Position numbers and translations under genes: made by a program. A DNA stretch of 64,000 nucleotides. Origin: Diprion similis (lineage: Eukaryota > Arthropoda > Insecta > Hymenoptera > Diprionidae). Each line of letters starts with the position of its first letter. The first letter of the stretch is position 1. Positions 12,562 to 24,606 of this stretch are shown here, in pieces. The notes under the pieces were generated by a model. It saw only the letters and a list, made by a program, of their open reading frames with translations. It was not told the DNA's origin and made no database searches. The stretch spans positions 12,677,001 through 12,741,000 of the forward strand of contig NC_060114.1 of NCBI RefSeq assembly GCF_021155765.1, in the 5' to 3' direction.

Positions 12562-15500
12562 ATGACTGATACTGTATTTCCTACATCGCTGAAAGGTTTT
12601 GGATACGCTTTTGACGAAGGTATGAGTTTTGCGTGCTATGCACCCAATTGTATGTATGTACATACACCTCTGATATTCACGTATCGTGTATTTGTTAATC
12701 AACAGTTGCCTGCCATGCGCATTCAATGCTGCAATCGATCACAGCGCCGCACTTCGCCCTGAAATGCAAACTAAAGGGCTTAATAAAATGTCGCTTATCT
12801 TGTGTTTACAGGCGGGAAACTTCGAAAGCTTGATCAAAGTACCGGCCTCACTACTGACGATGGATTCGAGTTTAACGTCACTGAAGACCATGCTTACAAT
12901 CAAAAACGATACGAAGCTCTCGGCCAGGTAGATGAAATTAATCCAGTGAATGTACATGTATTATATACCTTTTATAAACAAAAGATTGTGATTTTCCGCC
13001 TATTACTATCTCTTGATGAATGTAAAAATGAATAAAAATTTAGCACGCTGTTTTTTTTTTTTTTTTTTTTTATTTTGCTTTAAAAAATGTTGAACAAGGT
13101 TTACTGTTGCAGGTAATTGATTTGCACATCTACGATCTCCTAGAGAAAGAAGGTCTGAAAAAATTGTTCGTGCCGAAGGAGGCGCCTTCAAAGGCACCAG
13201 AACTGAAGTCGTTCATATTCGTTAGCGAAGACGCATTGCTGAATGACAAGCTTGTGATATTGATACATGGCAGCGGAGTTGTCAGAGCCGGTCAATGGGC
13301 AAGGCGATTAATTATAAACGACAATCTAGAGACCGGCACACAATTGCCTTACATAAGAAAAGCACGAGAGCTTGGATACGCGGTGATGGTTCTCAACACA
13401 AACGACAATTTCCGTACCGTAAACGGAAAGCCGACTGAAATACCGGTAACGATGATTTACACTCACTCGACGAAATTATGCTTGAAGCACCCTTAATGCA
13501 ATTCACTTCCTAAATCCAGATGATTCTAATCTATGCCTGTTTGGTTTCAGGGTAGCAAGGATCCTCATAGTCACGTCGATACCGTCTGGAAGCAGTACAT
13601 AGAGCCCTCGAATGCGAAGCACGTAGCAATCGTTGCGCACAGTTACGGTGGCGTTTGCGTCGTTAAATTGGTAAGTAGCGTGTATAATGATTTGAAAAAT
13701 GATTCTCGAATTTTCTTTCTCTTCAGCGAGTGGTTCATGTCTGATTTTCAATTAGGAATTGCTTGCTGCTCTTTTTCACTTTATATCGTATCGATTCGTT
13801 TCAATTTCATGTACACTTATACTTGACTTTTTTGTAAATCCGATGGAAGATATTTGACGATTTGTGTGCAGGCGGTAGACCATTCGGAAGAATTTCGTCG
13901 CAGAGTATTTGCCGTCGGGCTAACCGATTCTGTGCACACGATTCCTGCAGCAAAGAACACGAAACACATTTTGAAGGTAAGTGGAAACTACGCAGTCCAG
14001 TAAACAGCAATCGGTACATTACATCACACAACGAACTCTAAGAAATTGGACAAAAAAAAAAAGGGGAGACGTTAACAGTACAAAAAATTCCTGCCATTCC
14101 AAGGAGAAACTATGTTTATCGTCGGTAAGAAAACGATCTCCCCCAATTGTAATTAGCATCGAGTCGGTGCTACGTTCTCTAGGGATAAGGACACCTAGGG
14201 ATGGGGACGCGATCGATGCGGGGGTTCCGTGATTGGGGGCAAGTTACGCGGACTGTTTCTTCAAATGTCAAAACGTAATTGCAGAGAATTTGTGACGGAA
14301 GACCTTTAGACGGCATTACAGGTTTCGTCCCCGTGTAAGCAGCTGAAACGCGATGATATGCGATAACCATGTAACGTACAACTTGTATAAGATGCATTAC
14401 ATCACGGCACGAGCCCAACCTTATCGTAACGGATTTCGGCTCATATACCTACTTCATCCTATAACACCGTTGCACCAACCATCGCGCATATGTGCCGCGT
14501 ATTGTATTGTCATAAACAACAATGAAACCGCATGACTTCCTTTTATTAGCTTCCTCCGTCGCCACCGAGAGCTCTCGTTGTGTAGCCTCCATACCACATC
14601 GCACTGCTTGCTTAGTGTTTTCAGTGTTTGCCAATGATATCGAACTCCCAGAGACCACTAGTGCACAGTTAACTCTTGACGTATGCCAACTTGAATTTAT
14701 TTAGTTCTATTTTTTCCTCAAACTTCACCCTTCATTACAGTCAAGTTTGAATAATCGGATATATAAATTCACCAAATAAACCTACGAACTACTCTTATAA
14801 TGAATCTTTTTACTCATATTTTTTTTTTAATGTGGACTCTTCTGAATCAAAAAGTCAAGATCGATTTGAGATGAGGTGTCTACTTCCAATCAAATGCAAG
14901 TCGATTCGACTAGGAGTTTTCCGTTAAAGTCAACCTAGCGAGTCAAACACAAGCTACTTTTTAAGTATTTAGGAATAGAAAATTTAGCTATGTTTGCCTA
15001 TGTGCTGGCGTTGATCGGTGAGTTTCACAAAAAACTCCCGTCACAAATACCAGAGAAAAAAGCGTTGGCGAGTGAGGGTTGGGGAGGTGGACGAATAAAG
15101 GGGCAAAGTGATACCCAATTGATCGAGACCATTAAAATTGAGAAATTTTTAGTCAACTTGTCCATCTGTGAGACTCGTTGTCCACAATGTGGGGCGGCAC
15201 AGCGTGACTTCTAGTGTATTAGCCTTCTTCGTAGGCAAGTGCACCCCGGGTATGTACGCTTTGTGCTGGCTTTGTCCTGCTGCTGCAGGGAAGTTGATGT
15301 ATATAGATATGTATAATGTACAGAAGTACGAGGCGTACGAACTCGATTTTGACGGGCGAATATATCTATTTTTTTTGTTCTTTCGTTTTCATCGAGAAGG
15401 CGGGTAGCCGAGTGAATATAAGGCGGTAATTAGGAACCGCACGGATTTACAAGGGTAGATAGGTATAGTAGGTACATTTATATACAAAGCAATCTCTCAA

Positions 15501-18500
15501 GGGAAATTAGACCGTATATTACAGGAACGTCGAAATATTTTCGACCATGGGAATTGGACGCGAAAATGATTTTCCGAAAAGCATATATATGGGTATAGGT
15601 GTATTGTATTGGTTTTCAACTACTGTAGGCATGCATACAACGAATCCCACGTGTAAACGGCACAACTTACTCACGTTTCTACCGAAAGTAAAATAAAGTT
15701 GCGGTTCAATGATTATTGAAAATTTGACTAGTTAGTCGTACTTTCATTACACGATAATCTTAACCTACGTCATAAGTCTCTAGCCAATGATAAGTAGGGC
15801 TCATTTTTACCAGCGTATCAAAGTGGCAATCATTTACGCGCCATTCATTCAAATTATCAGTTCCGAGACTAACTATAACGCGGGTAAACGACTTTTAATA
15901 TCGGCAGAGTCTAACCACTCAAAGGAGGACAATTTTCTTTCAATAACGAAGAAAACCTCATTTCCGTTGAAGTCCCGATTATCCAGCAGGTTTACTCTTA
16001 GTAAACTCCTAGATTATGAGTACCTAGTTAATTTCCTATCGGGAATTATATCCGCGTTAAGAGAAATACCCGAAAAACGGGGTACAGGTATCAAGTTCCA
16101 AGGGACTTTCCGGGTGTCGAGTTACGTTCTCCGTTGCCGCAGAGGCCGCACGGGTGGCTCTCGGGATATGGTTCATCGGCTCGTTTACCTCTCCTCGGGA
16201 CTCCGCAGGTCTCGTTTTAGTATAAGGCGATACGTGTGTGCATCTGGAACGGATAGATGTGCCTGGCATATAGACACCGGCGTTTTCGCGAATAGGGGAT
16301 GGGTGAGGAGGAGAGGAAGAGGGATCCGATATGAATGTCGGGCGCTGACAATGCCCGGGACGCTCTTCTCTTCCCTTCTCTTCTCTTCTCTTCTCTTCTC
16401 TTCTCATCTCTTCTCGGAGTCGAGTCGCGAGTCGAGTCGAGTGGAGTGGCTGCTTCCCTCGGTGAGGTTCCAAGAGATCGGAGTGCCCGAGTGCCGGGCT
16501 CGCCAGGAACTAATGTTCATCCACCCGACGACTTGGTCCGCTATTTCTATAGAGCCCACTAATGCCTAATGGGATCTCTCGCTCCTGAATATCACCGACG
16601 GCACTCTCAACCCCGCCTGATGTGCACCCGGGTGTACGTGTGCACAGCTTATACACGCCGACTTGGAAACATGCGATCAACCCGGAAGCGGAAATTGTCA
16701 TGCTGGGTTAATTGGTAGGTCAGAATGTATACTATCGATAGTTTCGAGCGGGGTTTCACTAGAGGAATTAATTGATTTAACAGCTGAGAATCAAGTTGTA
16801 GATCAACGGAATCCAAAAATTGCATCATGTATGGAAATCGATGAACGTCTTCCGGTGAATGACAAATGAGTTTAATTTATTAACGTATTTTCAGTGCCTA
16901 ATTCTATCTAATCATGTGCTTCCGTCGATTGCCAGTTTACCAAGTGATTTTTATTGATTTACAATGATTTTCCAATGTTCTAGTAGGTTGTTTTCCGTGG
17001 CTCGTTGTAAATTCCTGTGACTCTACCAAATCCGGAAATCGTTTAAAATATTTTAGAACGGTCAGGAATCATTGGAAATCAGAAAATTGGTACATAGAGA
17101 ATGTGGAGTGTCTCAAAAATCGGTTCAAATCGGAACTCACGAAGGTTTCGAATCATCCAATTTCGATAGTCACGAACAGTCTTCGTGAAGGTTTATCAAC
17201 AAGTGTTTAAAAATGATGAATCCTTCAAAAGTATCCGATTCTTCATTCAAATAATTATCCAACAGTTTTCCTGAATCCAGAATATATATCTTCGTTAAAA
17301 ATTGAATATTCCGAAATAAGCAAGATATTTTTATTTACATTATTACATTATTTGTTGTAGTTTGGATAACCCAGCTGCTAAACTCTCGATCGGCATTAAA
17401 TTTTGTATTTACCAATCACGCAAATCGCATGCGGTGAAAATGTTTGTCACAACGAATATTGCACACGGAGAAAACGGAGTGCAGCCTAGCGTTTTAGCAA
17501 CGTAAATGTACACGTAGATGCGTTTGTGCGGGTTAGGGAAGCTGCCGAGCTGCCGTGTTTGTACGCGAAACGGACAGCGTAAGGTAAACAGATTTAGGTA
17601 CACGACTGGGACACTCGACTGTGTGCAATGCTCGTTTAAATTTCAGATATCATTGCATACTCAGGACGTACGTGCATATTATACATTTAATTCTATCCCG
17701 TATCTGGGTGTGTAACTTGTGTGTATGTATGTATGTATGTATGTATGTATGTATGTACCTACTCACGTCGTACGTATCCCACGGGAAATGTACGGATTGT
17801 ATTTACTCAAAGTATGTACCAAAGTTTACGTCTCCTCGTCACTGTGGACTGTCGACTAACTGTTTACTTCGTCACTCTAATTAATTGGCCAGCTAGATGA
17901 CGCTCTGATATTAAACGGCAGGTATCCGCCCACATTTCATTGGCTCTGCATCCATATTGCCTCTTCCATTCTCCGTGATATGTCAATTTGCCCTCCCTTA
18001 TAATTCTTGAGAGATTCTTTTTTCAACGAGAAGACTTTGATTAATTATCGTTTCATATTACATTTCGTATCTCCCGCCATTCAATTCTCAGATTTATTCA
18101 ACAGATTGATACAACTTATTCCACCGACATGTGCAATTACACATCATCCTGTACGTTATACATGTATCGAATGAACGAAAGACTGCAGGAAAAGGAAACC
18201 GTTGACCGGTCTGTAATATTAAGGAGGAAAGGAAGAAATTGGAAAAAAAAAAAAAAAAAAAAAAAAAAAAACAAGAAACGTTCGAAGGATGTGAAGACTC
18301 AGAGTCTTCCCCTTCTTGTCTTGTTTCAAAGTTGCGGTCTTGCGGTTGCAGGTGGCGCGAAATTGGGTATCCTCGGAGAAGCCCCTGGACACCCCGGAGC
18401 GCACGCCTGACGGTGACATCGAACGGCGTTCTGCGGGTGAGCGGTCATCCTTGAACACGTGCCACGTGCGCAGCAAAAGATTTTTTTATAGTTGGCCTGC

Positions 18501-18709
18501 GTCGTTGTTTTCATTTTATTTAATCTGTAGTATCTTTTTGTTTTTTTTTTTTTCTTTTTATTTTATTTGGCTTTGATAAATTTTTTTTTCCTGTTTCTTT
18601 TTCTCCAGGACATCCGACCCACGAGATGACGTCGTACTCCTGCATGGAGTCCCTTTTCCAATTCGTAGAGGAGAGATTCAACGAGGCGAGAGGAAAATCC
18701 GATCTCTAA
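12562..18709 (+). CDS. FAM172A homolog: FAM172/Arb2-domain protein (cotranscriptional regulator FAM172A homolog)
   Basis: Exons 12562-12619, 12812-12927, 13113-13445, 13551-13670, 13872-13976, 18352-18436 and 18609-18709 join in phase to 305 aa. The vertebrate homolog is a nuclear/ER protein tied to alternative splicing and Argonaute-2/CHD7 interactions. The Arb2 fold is alpha/beta-hydrolase-like. Diagnostic stretches are [12 protein letters not shown] (13-24), [11 protein letters not shown] (48-58), [13 protein letters not shown] (90-102), [20 protein letters not shown] (107-126), [11 protein letters not shown] (194-204, Ser200 in a GxSxG-like elbow), [19 protein letters not shown] and [18 protein letters not shown]. 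It lacks the charged insert that precedes the SYGG motif in vertebrate FAM172A. In-frame ATGs at 12496 and 12415 would add 22 or 49 residues, the former arginine-rich (MFRVIRRIFRSIVNRKF). I start at 12562 because homology begins there. Confidence 0.92.
16364..16415. repeat. (TTCTC)n pentanucleotide repeat
   Basis: About ten near-perfect TTCTC units, followed by a CGAGT-rich degenerate repeat (to about 16447). It lies within the long FAM172-like intron. Confidence 0.9.
17723..17757. repeat. (GTAT)n microsatellite
   Basis: Nearly nine perfect GTAT units, within the FAM172-like intron. Confidence 0.9.
18242..18271. repeat. Poly-A tract near the acceptor of the long intron
   Basis: About 30 A residues interrupted at most once, roughly 80 bp before the acceptor of exon 18352-18436. 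Confidence 0.85.
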
Positions 18710-19179
18710 ACGATTCAAAATCTCCAGTTTTACATGTTTTTTTTATTTTTTACTACAATGTTGTGCGTATTTTGTACTTATATCAATAATCGTGACAACA
18801 ATTCACACACGTGTCTGTGGGATTTTGATAGCATCTGGATTCGACGAAACATTTAACAAATTCATGAGCAAATATTTTTTCAAAAGTGAGGAAAATTGAC
18901 GAAAATACTTAGTTGTGGAAAAATAATAGAAAAACTCTATTCATTTTCGTGCAGATTCCTTTCTTTACCATCGTTACCGACACAGATGAGGGCATGGAGA
19001 GAAATATCAACTGTGTACTCAACTCAACGGCGAAACTTAGTGGTAACACAAAACAGTCCTGCCATCGTGCAAGCGTCAAAACGTAATTTTGTTATGGGGT
19101 TGTAATTGTATTACCGACGTTCTAGGCCGGCGCAAATTATAGTGTCAATGTAACGACAACGGGGTTGATGTAACGCAAT

Positions 19180-19185
19180 AATAAA
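19180..19185 (+). terminator. Candidate polyadenylation signal of the FAM172-like gene
   Basis: AATAAA about 470 bp after the stop codon. No nearer canonical signal was seen. Confidence 0.4.
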
Positions 19186-21989
19186 ATGATCGCCAATGCC
19201 GGTGACAATAACCTTCCGAAAAACAGACCGACTCTGTTCGTTAAATTAGTTATACGTATAGTGATAAACATCCGCATGTGACTTGCGAGGATTTAATTAT
19301 CTATAAAAATTGTTACGTACATGCAATATTTATCTCTATATGGAATCGACATTTTTTCCCAAATCGTTTTTAAATGATGAGTGATAACAAAGGAACAAAA
19401 ATTTATAATTGAAATCGAAATAAGATAAAATATTTTATTGCATTCTAAAAAATGCAATCATTTTTAACAATCACTACGAAATTATCCGAGTTTTGATTAT
19501 AAATATAAGGCATCGTGGCTTCTACAACTGCAGGCTACCTACTATTTCGGATCTTTGCTGGAATAGATATACATCATAATTAAACAGGCAGTTTCGCATG
19601 AGTCGAGATAACGGGAATAAACTGTTATTGCCAGAAGAGTGATAAAGCCTGGTTTGAGAGAGGCAAAATCGAGGAAAGACAGAAAGACTAAAAAGAAAGA
19701 AAAAAAAACCCACAACAGCATGTAAGGTATACTGCATGAAAACTATCGCGGACAATGGCGAGGGAAAGAGAGAGAGGGAAGTAAGAAACGAGGGCGTAGG
19801 AAGGGACAATTTCCCTTATCAGTAGCCATAAAAATATCATCGCTCAGCAACCAAAACTTTCCCCAAAAAACGGAGAAAATGAATAAAAAATAAAAAAAAT
19901 AGTGACTGGGGAGGGGGAAAAATGAAACCAAAGGAAGATGGGGAGGATGGAGAAGAAAAAAACTATTCCCAGGCAGGAGATACCGATCTCATATTGCCTC
20001 ATATATAAATGATCCGTAAGCCAGAAGCGACCGAAACAACCTTATAAATATATCTACGTATAGGTATACATATCGGAAAATAATATCGCGAATGGTAAGA
20101 GAGAAAAAAAAAAATCTTGCCCCCATTTCATCGGCAAGTAAATACAGAGAGAAAAAAAATATTACCAAGATATATACAGGCATACGGCATAAATCGTTGG
20201 ATTTATCTGGGAACGACCATCCAGGGATCGACGTCACTTACTTGCAACAGCATTAATTTTTTTATCGGTGTAGTTTAGTTATATATATATATATGCGCGC
20301 GAAAGATTAGATTTTATCGCTGTTACTGCTATTCACCTGGATACTTGTACTCTTTGCTCATGTGTACCGATTATTATACGGATGTGAAGTATGCATGGCG
20401 TAATTAAAGAGAAAATTAAAGGACTGCTATAAATGTGCAAGACCTATAACATATATAAGCTGTGATCATGGTCGAGTGAGTTAAAGCCACTTTACCGATC
20501 TTTCATTAATATTGCACACTAGATTGGTCAGGCTTCTGCATTGCAACAGGTCATCTTCTCCTTGTACATCAATTTGTGTGCAATCATGAAGCTAAAGCGG
20601 CTCGTACAGTGGTATCTGGTACAATAACGATTACACGGTTTACTTTGCTGCAGCAGTTGCGGTCGAAGTTGAAAAAAGAAGAAAGTATCGAGTAACAGTA
20701 TGGAAATGAATGAACAACGAATTTTTAGATTTTTACTTGCAACGTGAATGTACTTTAAATTGCATCGAGTGGAAGATGGAGAAAAATGATGCGAAACAAG
20801 TTGAAATTAACAAAAATAAAATGCTTGGTGCAGGGTATTCGATGTGGCGTGTTCGAGGCGATGGATGATAGGTAACGGTAATAACTTTTCGAGGGGTTGC
20901 TGCGCCCGGAGGCATAGAGTGCAGAGCTAAAAATGCGCCTTGACGTTACTGGGCCATCCATCACCCATGCGACAACCAACAAACCGTAGCGATTAACTTT
21001 CGTGGGGTGTTCGTATTCCCTTTTCCTATGTGTCTTCCATTTTTTGTCCTCACTTTGTCACGTGCATTCCGTAAAGTAAGCAACAACGTTTTGTACCGAC
21101 AGTGAGAAGCTGTATGACAAACGTCGAAAATGAATTGTATATTGATGCCTGGTCAATATTGTGGGATTGAAGAATTATCGATGGGTTGAGAAAATTTTTT
21201 GCATTATTATTTTCAAGTTGATCAATACCTCTGGCAAAGTACAAAAGTCTTTTAAAAATGAACGATGACACGCAACTTATTCTTTATCAAAATAAGTTAG
21301 AAGTACCTATACATCAAAAACTATTTAAAAAATCTCCAGCGGTGTTATTTAATTGGGTCGGTGATGGTGAACACGAATGGAAGAAGAGTACATTTGTTAT
21401 AGAATATAAGAATCGGATCAAAAACACCAGAGCTTATCAATTTTGAGCGTTCGAATTACAAACTCGTTTATAGAATTGCCGATATCTCTGATCTTGTGCT
21501 ACCCGAAATTGCTCACAATCATTTCTAAATCACGTATTACATATAAGTTTGTATATTCTCTCATTTATGCTCACCATAATTGGTACCTACAAGTAAAACC
21601 ACTCCAGCTGATTATTTGAAAGTTTTCGTTCTCCATAGTCTTTTTATACCGACTATGCGTGCCATTAGATCCTAAAACAGAAATGGGACAAAAATTTGTG
21701 ACGAACGGATCATTAAAACATGAAAACATATTGAGCTGCAGTTACGCATAGCCAGAGAGACTGTGTCGTCGTTAGTTCCAAATATTTGTCAAGATGTCAG
21801 CTCAGTTCAATCCTGTTACTAAAATTCCATTTCTTAATCACTCCCATGCTACGTACCTATCCATAAAACCGAAAACCCTTGCACTGACAGATCAGTTTTC
21901 AATTTCAGGTCCAAAGAAAGCCCACGAGGGAGAAGCCCTTAACGGATTTTCTTCGCCCTGGAGGAGATGACCTCAAGCTCATAACAAGA
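19186..21989. other. Gene-free A+T-rich interval
   Basis: Contains purine-rich simple sequence (19.6-20.2 kb), a short (TA)n run near 20.28 kb, and no reading frame with recognisable protein character. Nothing else supportable. Confidence 0.55.
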
Positions 21990-22493
21990 CGTCATTCGGA
22001 GACGCCGGTTCGATAGGCGCCGAGTCGGCGACCCCCGATTAACGGCGTCGCGACGCCGTCCAATGGCAGCCGGGTACGCGGTGAGTGACAGGTATAACTC
22101 TGGCACACAGAGTCACCTGCTGCGTGAGTGTGGCAAGAAGTGAGGCGTCTCAGTGGCGGATCAGGCACCTCGCGAATCGCGTGGGAGGTCGAGGGGGTAA
22201 CAGGGTAGGTGAGGCGACCCTCGACCCGTCGCCAATCAGGACTCTGCGTTGAAACCCGCTCCGCCAATGGGAGACACGAGGGGTGACCTGGCCGCGACCC
22301 TCCCGCGTTACTCCATCGCCAAGAATCCTTCAACGAGGGCCACGGATTCACAATCAGCCAGGTATCGTAATGTGGTGAGAAGTTTTCGGTGAAACTTGCC
22401 GCTCAGCGCCAGTATATAGGCAACCGCAGCGATCTTTTCTATTCCCGTATATTTGAAATGTAGCTTGCATTGCCTACATGCTGGCGTTGAGCG
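21990..22493 (+). promoter_or_regulatory. GC-rich block with three CCAAT boxes, TATA box and splice donor
   Basis: CCAAT occurs at 22060, 22232 and 22264. A TATATA lies at 22413-22418 and GCG|GTGAGT at 22493/22494. This is the arrangement of a promoter with a very short first exon. The block stands out from A+T-rich flanks. No downstream coding exon was identified, so transcription is unproven. The donor-containing 43 bp also occurs, 39/43 identical, at 14995-15037. Confidence 0.35.
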
Positions 22494-24029
22494 GTGAGTT
22501 TCACAGAAAACTCTTGGTAGAATTGACTTGAGTTCAATTTCAATATGTTCGTACGTTTGTGAGCACTTTTAAAAGCTGTCTTATCACTGTGCAGGTGGTT
22601 TCTGTTTTATCGAGAATTGTCTGTTGGATTTTTGAATGGTCGGAAGAAACGTATTTAGGGTGGATCGATCTACTAATATCAAATAGAGCTGAGGCTTTGT
22701 GTAAATCGATTTAAAAAGCTGCTGCGTGAGTTGTGATTATCAAGATTGTTCCCAAAATGTTATTCCGACCTAATAAATGTTAGAATTAGACAGTTCTCGA
22801 GTGGTTTTGGTAAAAAAAAAAAAATTGGTCTCCAACACGATGAGGTCGATTTTAAGAGGAAAATCAAATGCTTACATTGTTGAAATAGAAGAAGCTTTAA
22901 TTTTTACGTTCAAAGTTTTAACACTCAAGCACAAGTACACGACGGATTTGAGGGTAGTGCAGTTTTTTGCAAAAAAACCCATTGACAGAAAAAAAAATCA
23001 CCGATTCACGTATTCTATTTTCGTATCCTGCAAACTTTTTGGACATTCTTATTACTGGGTCGAGTGCCCGATCTCTTTTCCTCTCTCTTAGCCGCTATTT
23101 CTTCTGGCGAATCGTAGGTGGGTGAGACCTGAGTGATAGGAAGGGGGTTCAGGGTGTAAATCCCGCTAAGATTTTCGAAGGAGTGAAATCGCATTACGGA
23201 TAACAGAGCCAGCGGTTGGGACCCTCGCCTTTCGCGCCCCCGCCGTAGGAGATATCATCTGTTCTAAAACGGGGGTGTGAAACTCATGTAAATCTCTGGC
23301 AGACAAATTCCAAATCCTCTACCAGATTTCTTAACCCACACAGACATCTGTTATACCGCACGTCCGCGTATACGTATCGTGTTGAAATGTACACACAGAT
23401 TTAGACGTTCGTGTGGTATAAGTCACAGAAGAGAGAAATAGAGAGAAAGAGAGAAATGGAGAGTATGGAGGGGAGGATTGGAAAAGGGATGAAGATCCTT
23501 AGATATTCCACAAAGATTATTGAACCCGGAGTCGATATCGATCGCTTATTCCAGCCGAATCCCTTGATCCGGTTACAAATCTCTACGTAAATATAAAGAT
23601 TTGCTAGTATGGAAGTTGGTGTACACAGTGCAAATTAGGCGAACGAATGTGTTTTTCGAATCATCACATGTATCTACATGACTGATGAACTGAATCTGGG
23701 CTGCAACTCTGGGTGCTTGACTATCTCACTGTATATGCACAGGTATACATACGTCTACCTAAAAGGAAACAAAATAATAGACTGAAAATAAAATAGCAGT
23801 CGTCATTGAACCGGCGACAAAGTAATGACTCTGATATAATTGCCGTTGCCATATGCTCCACTCGCGTTACACACTGACTTCTGTTACCAGCCCATCCTAC
23901 ACGTGCAAATGGCCTCTGTATGACACACACGCGTAACCCACCTTCGTGTAGTACATTAGACGGGGTGGTGGTTGGCCGACAGGAGCGTGCAGTGCAGTGT
24001 TATCGAGCGGGGGTGGCTTCGTAATTACT
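22494..24029. other. Gene-free interval
   Basis: Mostly A+T-rich, with a G+C-moderate stretch at 23.1-23.3 kb and a GA-rich simple repeat at 23.43-23.48 kb. A 104-codon frame at 22777-23091 is lysine-rich and shows no family pattern. Confidence 0.5.
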
Positions 24030-24310
24030 TCCTTGGGGCAAGAGGAGGAGGAGGAGGTGGAGGTGGAGGTGGAGGTGGAGGCGTGCGCGCGCCCCGGGGG
24101 CTGGGTCATAGGTCACCCCCGGACACCCCCGCCCGACCCAGCCGGTCCAGGACAGCCAATCAACGCGCCAGGCACTTCCTGTCTCAGGCGGTTGTGGCAC
24201 CCCTTGCTTTCTACCCCACATCGTGACGCACCGTGAACCCAGGAGTTGCAGCCAGACCAACCGAGTCTATAAGTTTTCCACACTCACCCGGAGACCACCA
24301 ACTTTCAGCA
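24030..24310 (+). promoter_or_regulatory. GC-rich promoter-like block with CCAAT and TATAAG
   Basis: A (GGAGGT)n repeat (24041-24081) leads into a very GC-rich stretch with a CCAAT box at about 24158, then TATAAG at 24268-24273, about 30 bp before a possible start near 24300. This is promoter-like in composition and spacing only. Confidence 0.3.
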
Positions 24311-24358
24311 ACTAACTGCCGTAGAACGTCAGGATCTTGTATCCACAACATAACAGCG

Positions 24359-24606
24359 GTGAAGAGTTTGCTTGATAGATCTGGCCTTTGATGTGTACTG
24401 AGGGTTATTTTTCTTCATCATCTTCCTCTTATCAAAAAAGTCTCAGAGTACAGTTTTCGCCACAACGGGGCAACGGGAATGTTGTTAAACCAATTCAGAG
24501 ATCTACAGCTTCTGGAATCAGGTTGTCAAGTATCATTAGACCTAACACCAGTGAAGAGTTTTCTTCCTGCTTTGATGTGCATTGGAGGTTATTCTTCTTC
24601 ATTATC
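24359..24606 (+). repeat. Degenerate tandem duplication, period about 192 bp
   Basis: GTGAAGAGTTT...CTTTGATGTG...GGTTATT...CTTCTTCAT at 24359-24423 recurs at 24551-24606 with substitutions and small gaps. No element type recognised. Confidence 0.55.

Larger units (their letters stand above)
13977..18351 (+). other. 4.4-kb intron of the FAM172-like gene
   Basis: GTAAGT donor to GTTGCAG acceptor, far longer than the other introns of the left part. It contains a duplicated 43-bp segment (14995-15037), a 260-codon open frame (15787-16569) judged non-coding, a pentanucleotide repeat near 16.4 kb, a TGATTT cluster near 16.95 kb, a (GTAT)n repeat and a poly-A tract. A nested gene or intronic promoter is possible but not shown. 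Confidence 0.75.

Noticed and set aside
17700..18280. Retroelement tail suggested by (GTAT)n and poly-A
   Set aside because: No reverse transcriptase or SINE-like promoter beside the poly-A tract; simple repeats explain it.
22777..23091. 104-codon + strand frame
   Set aside because: Lysine-rich translation of A-rich DNA, with no domain pattern and no splice context.
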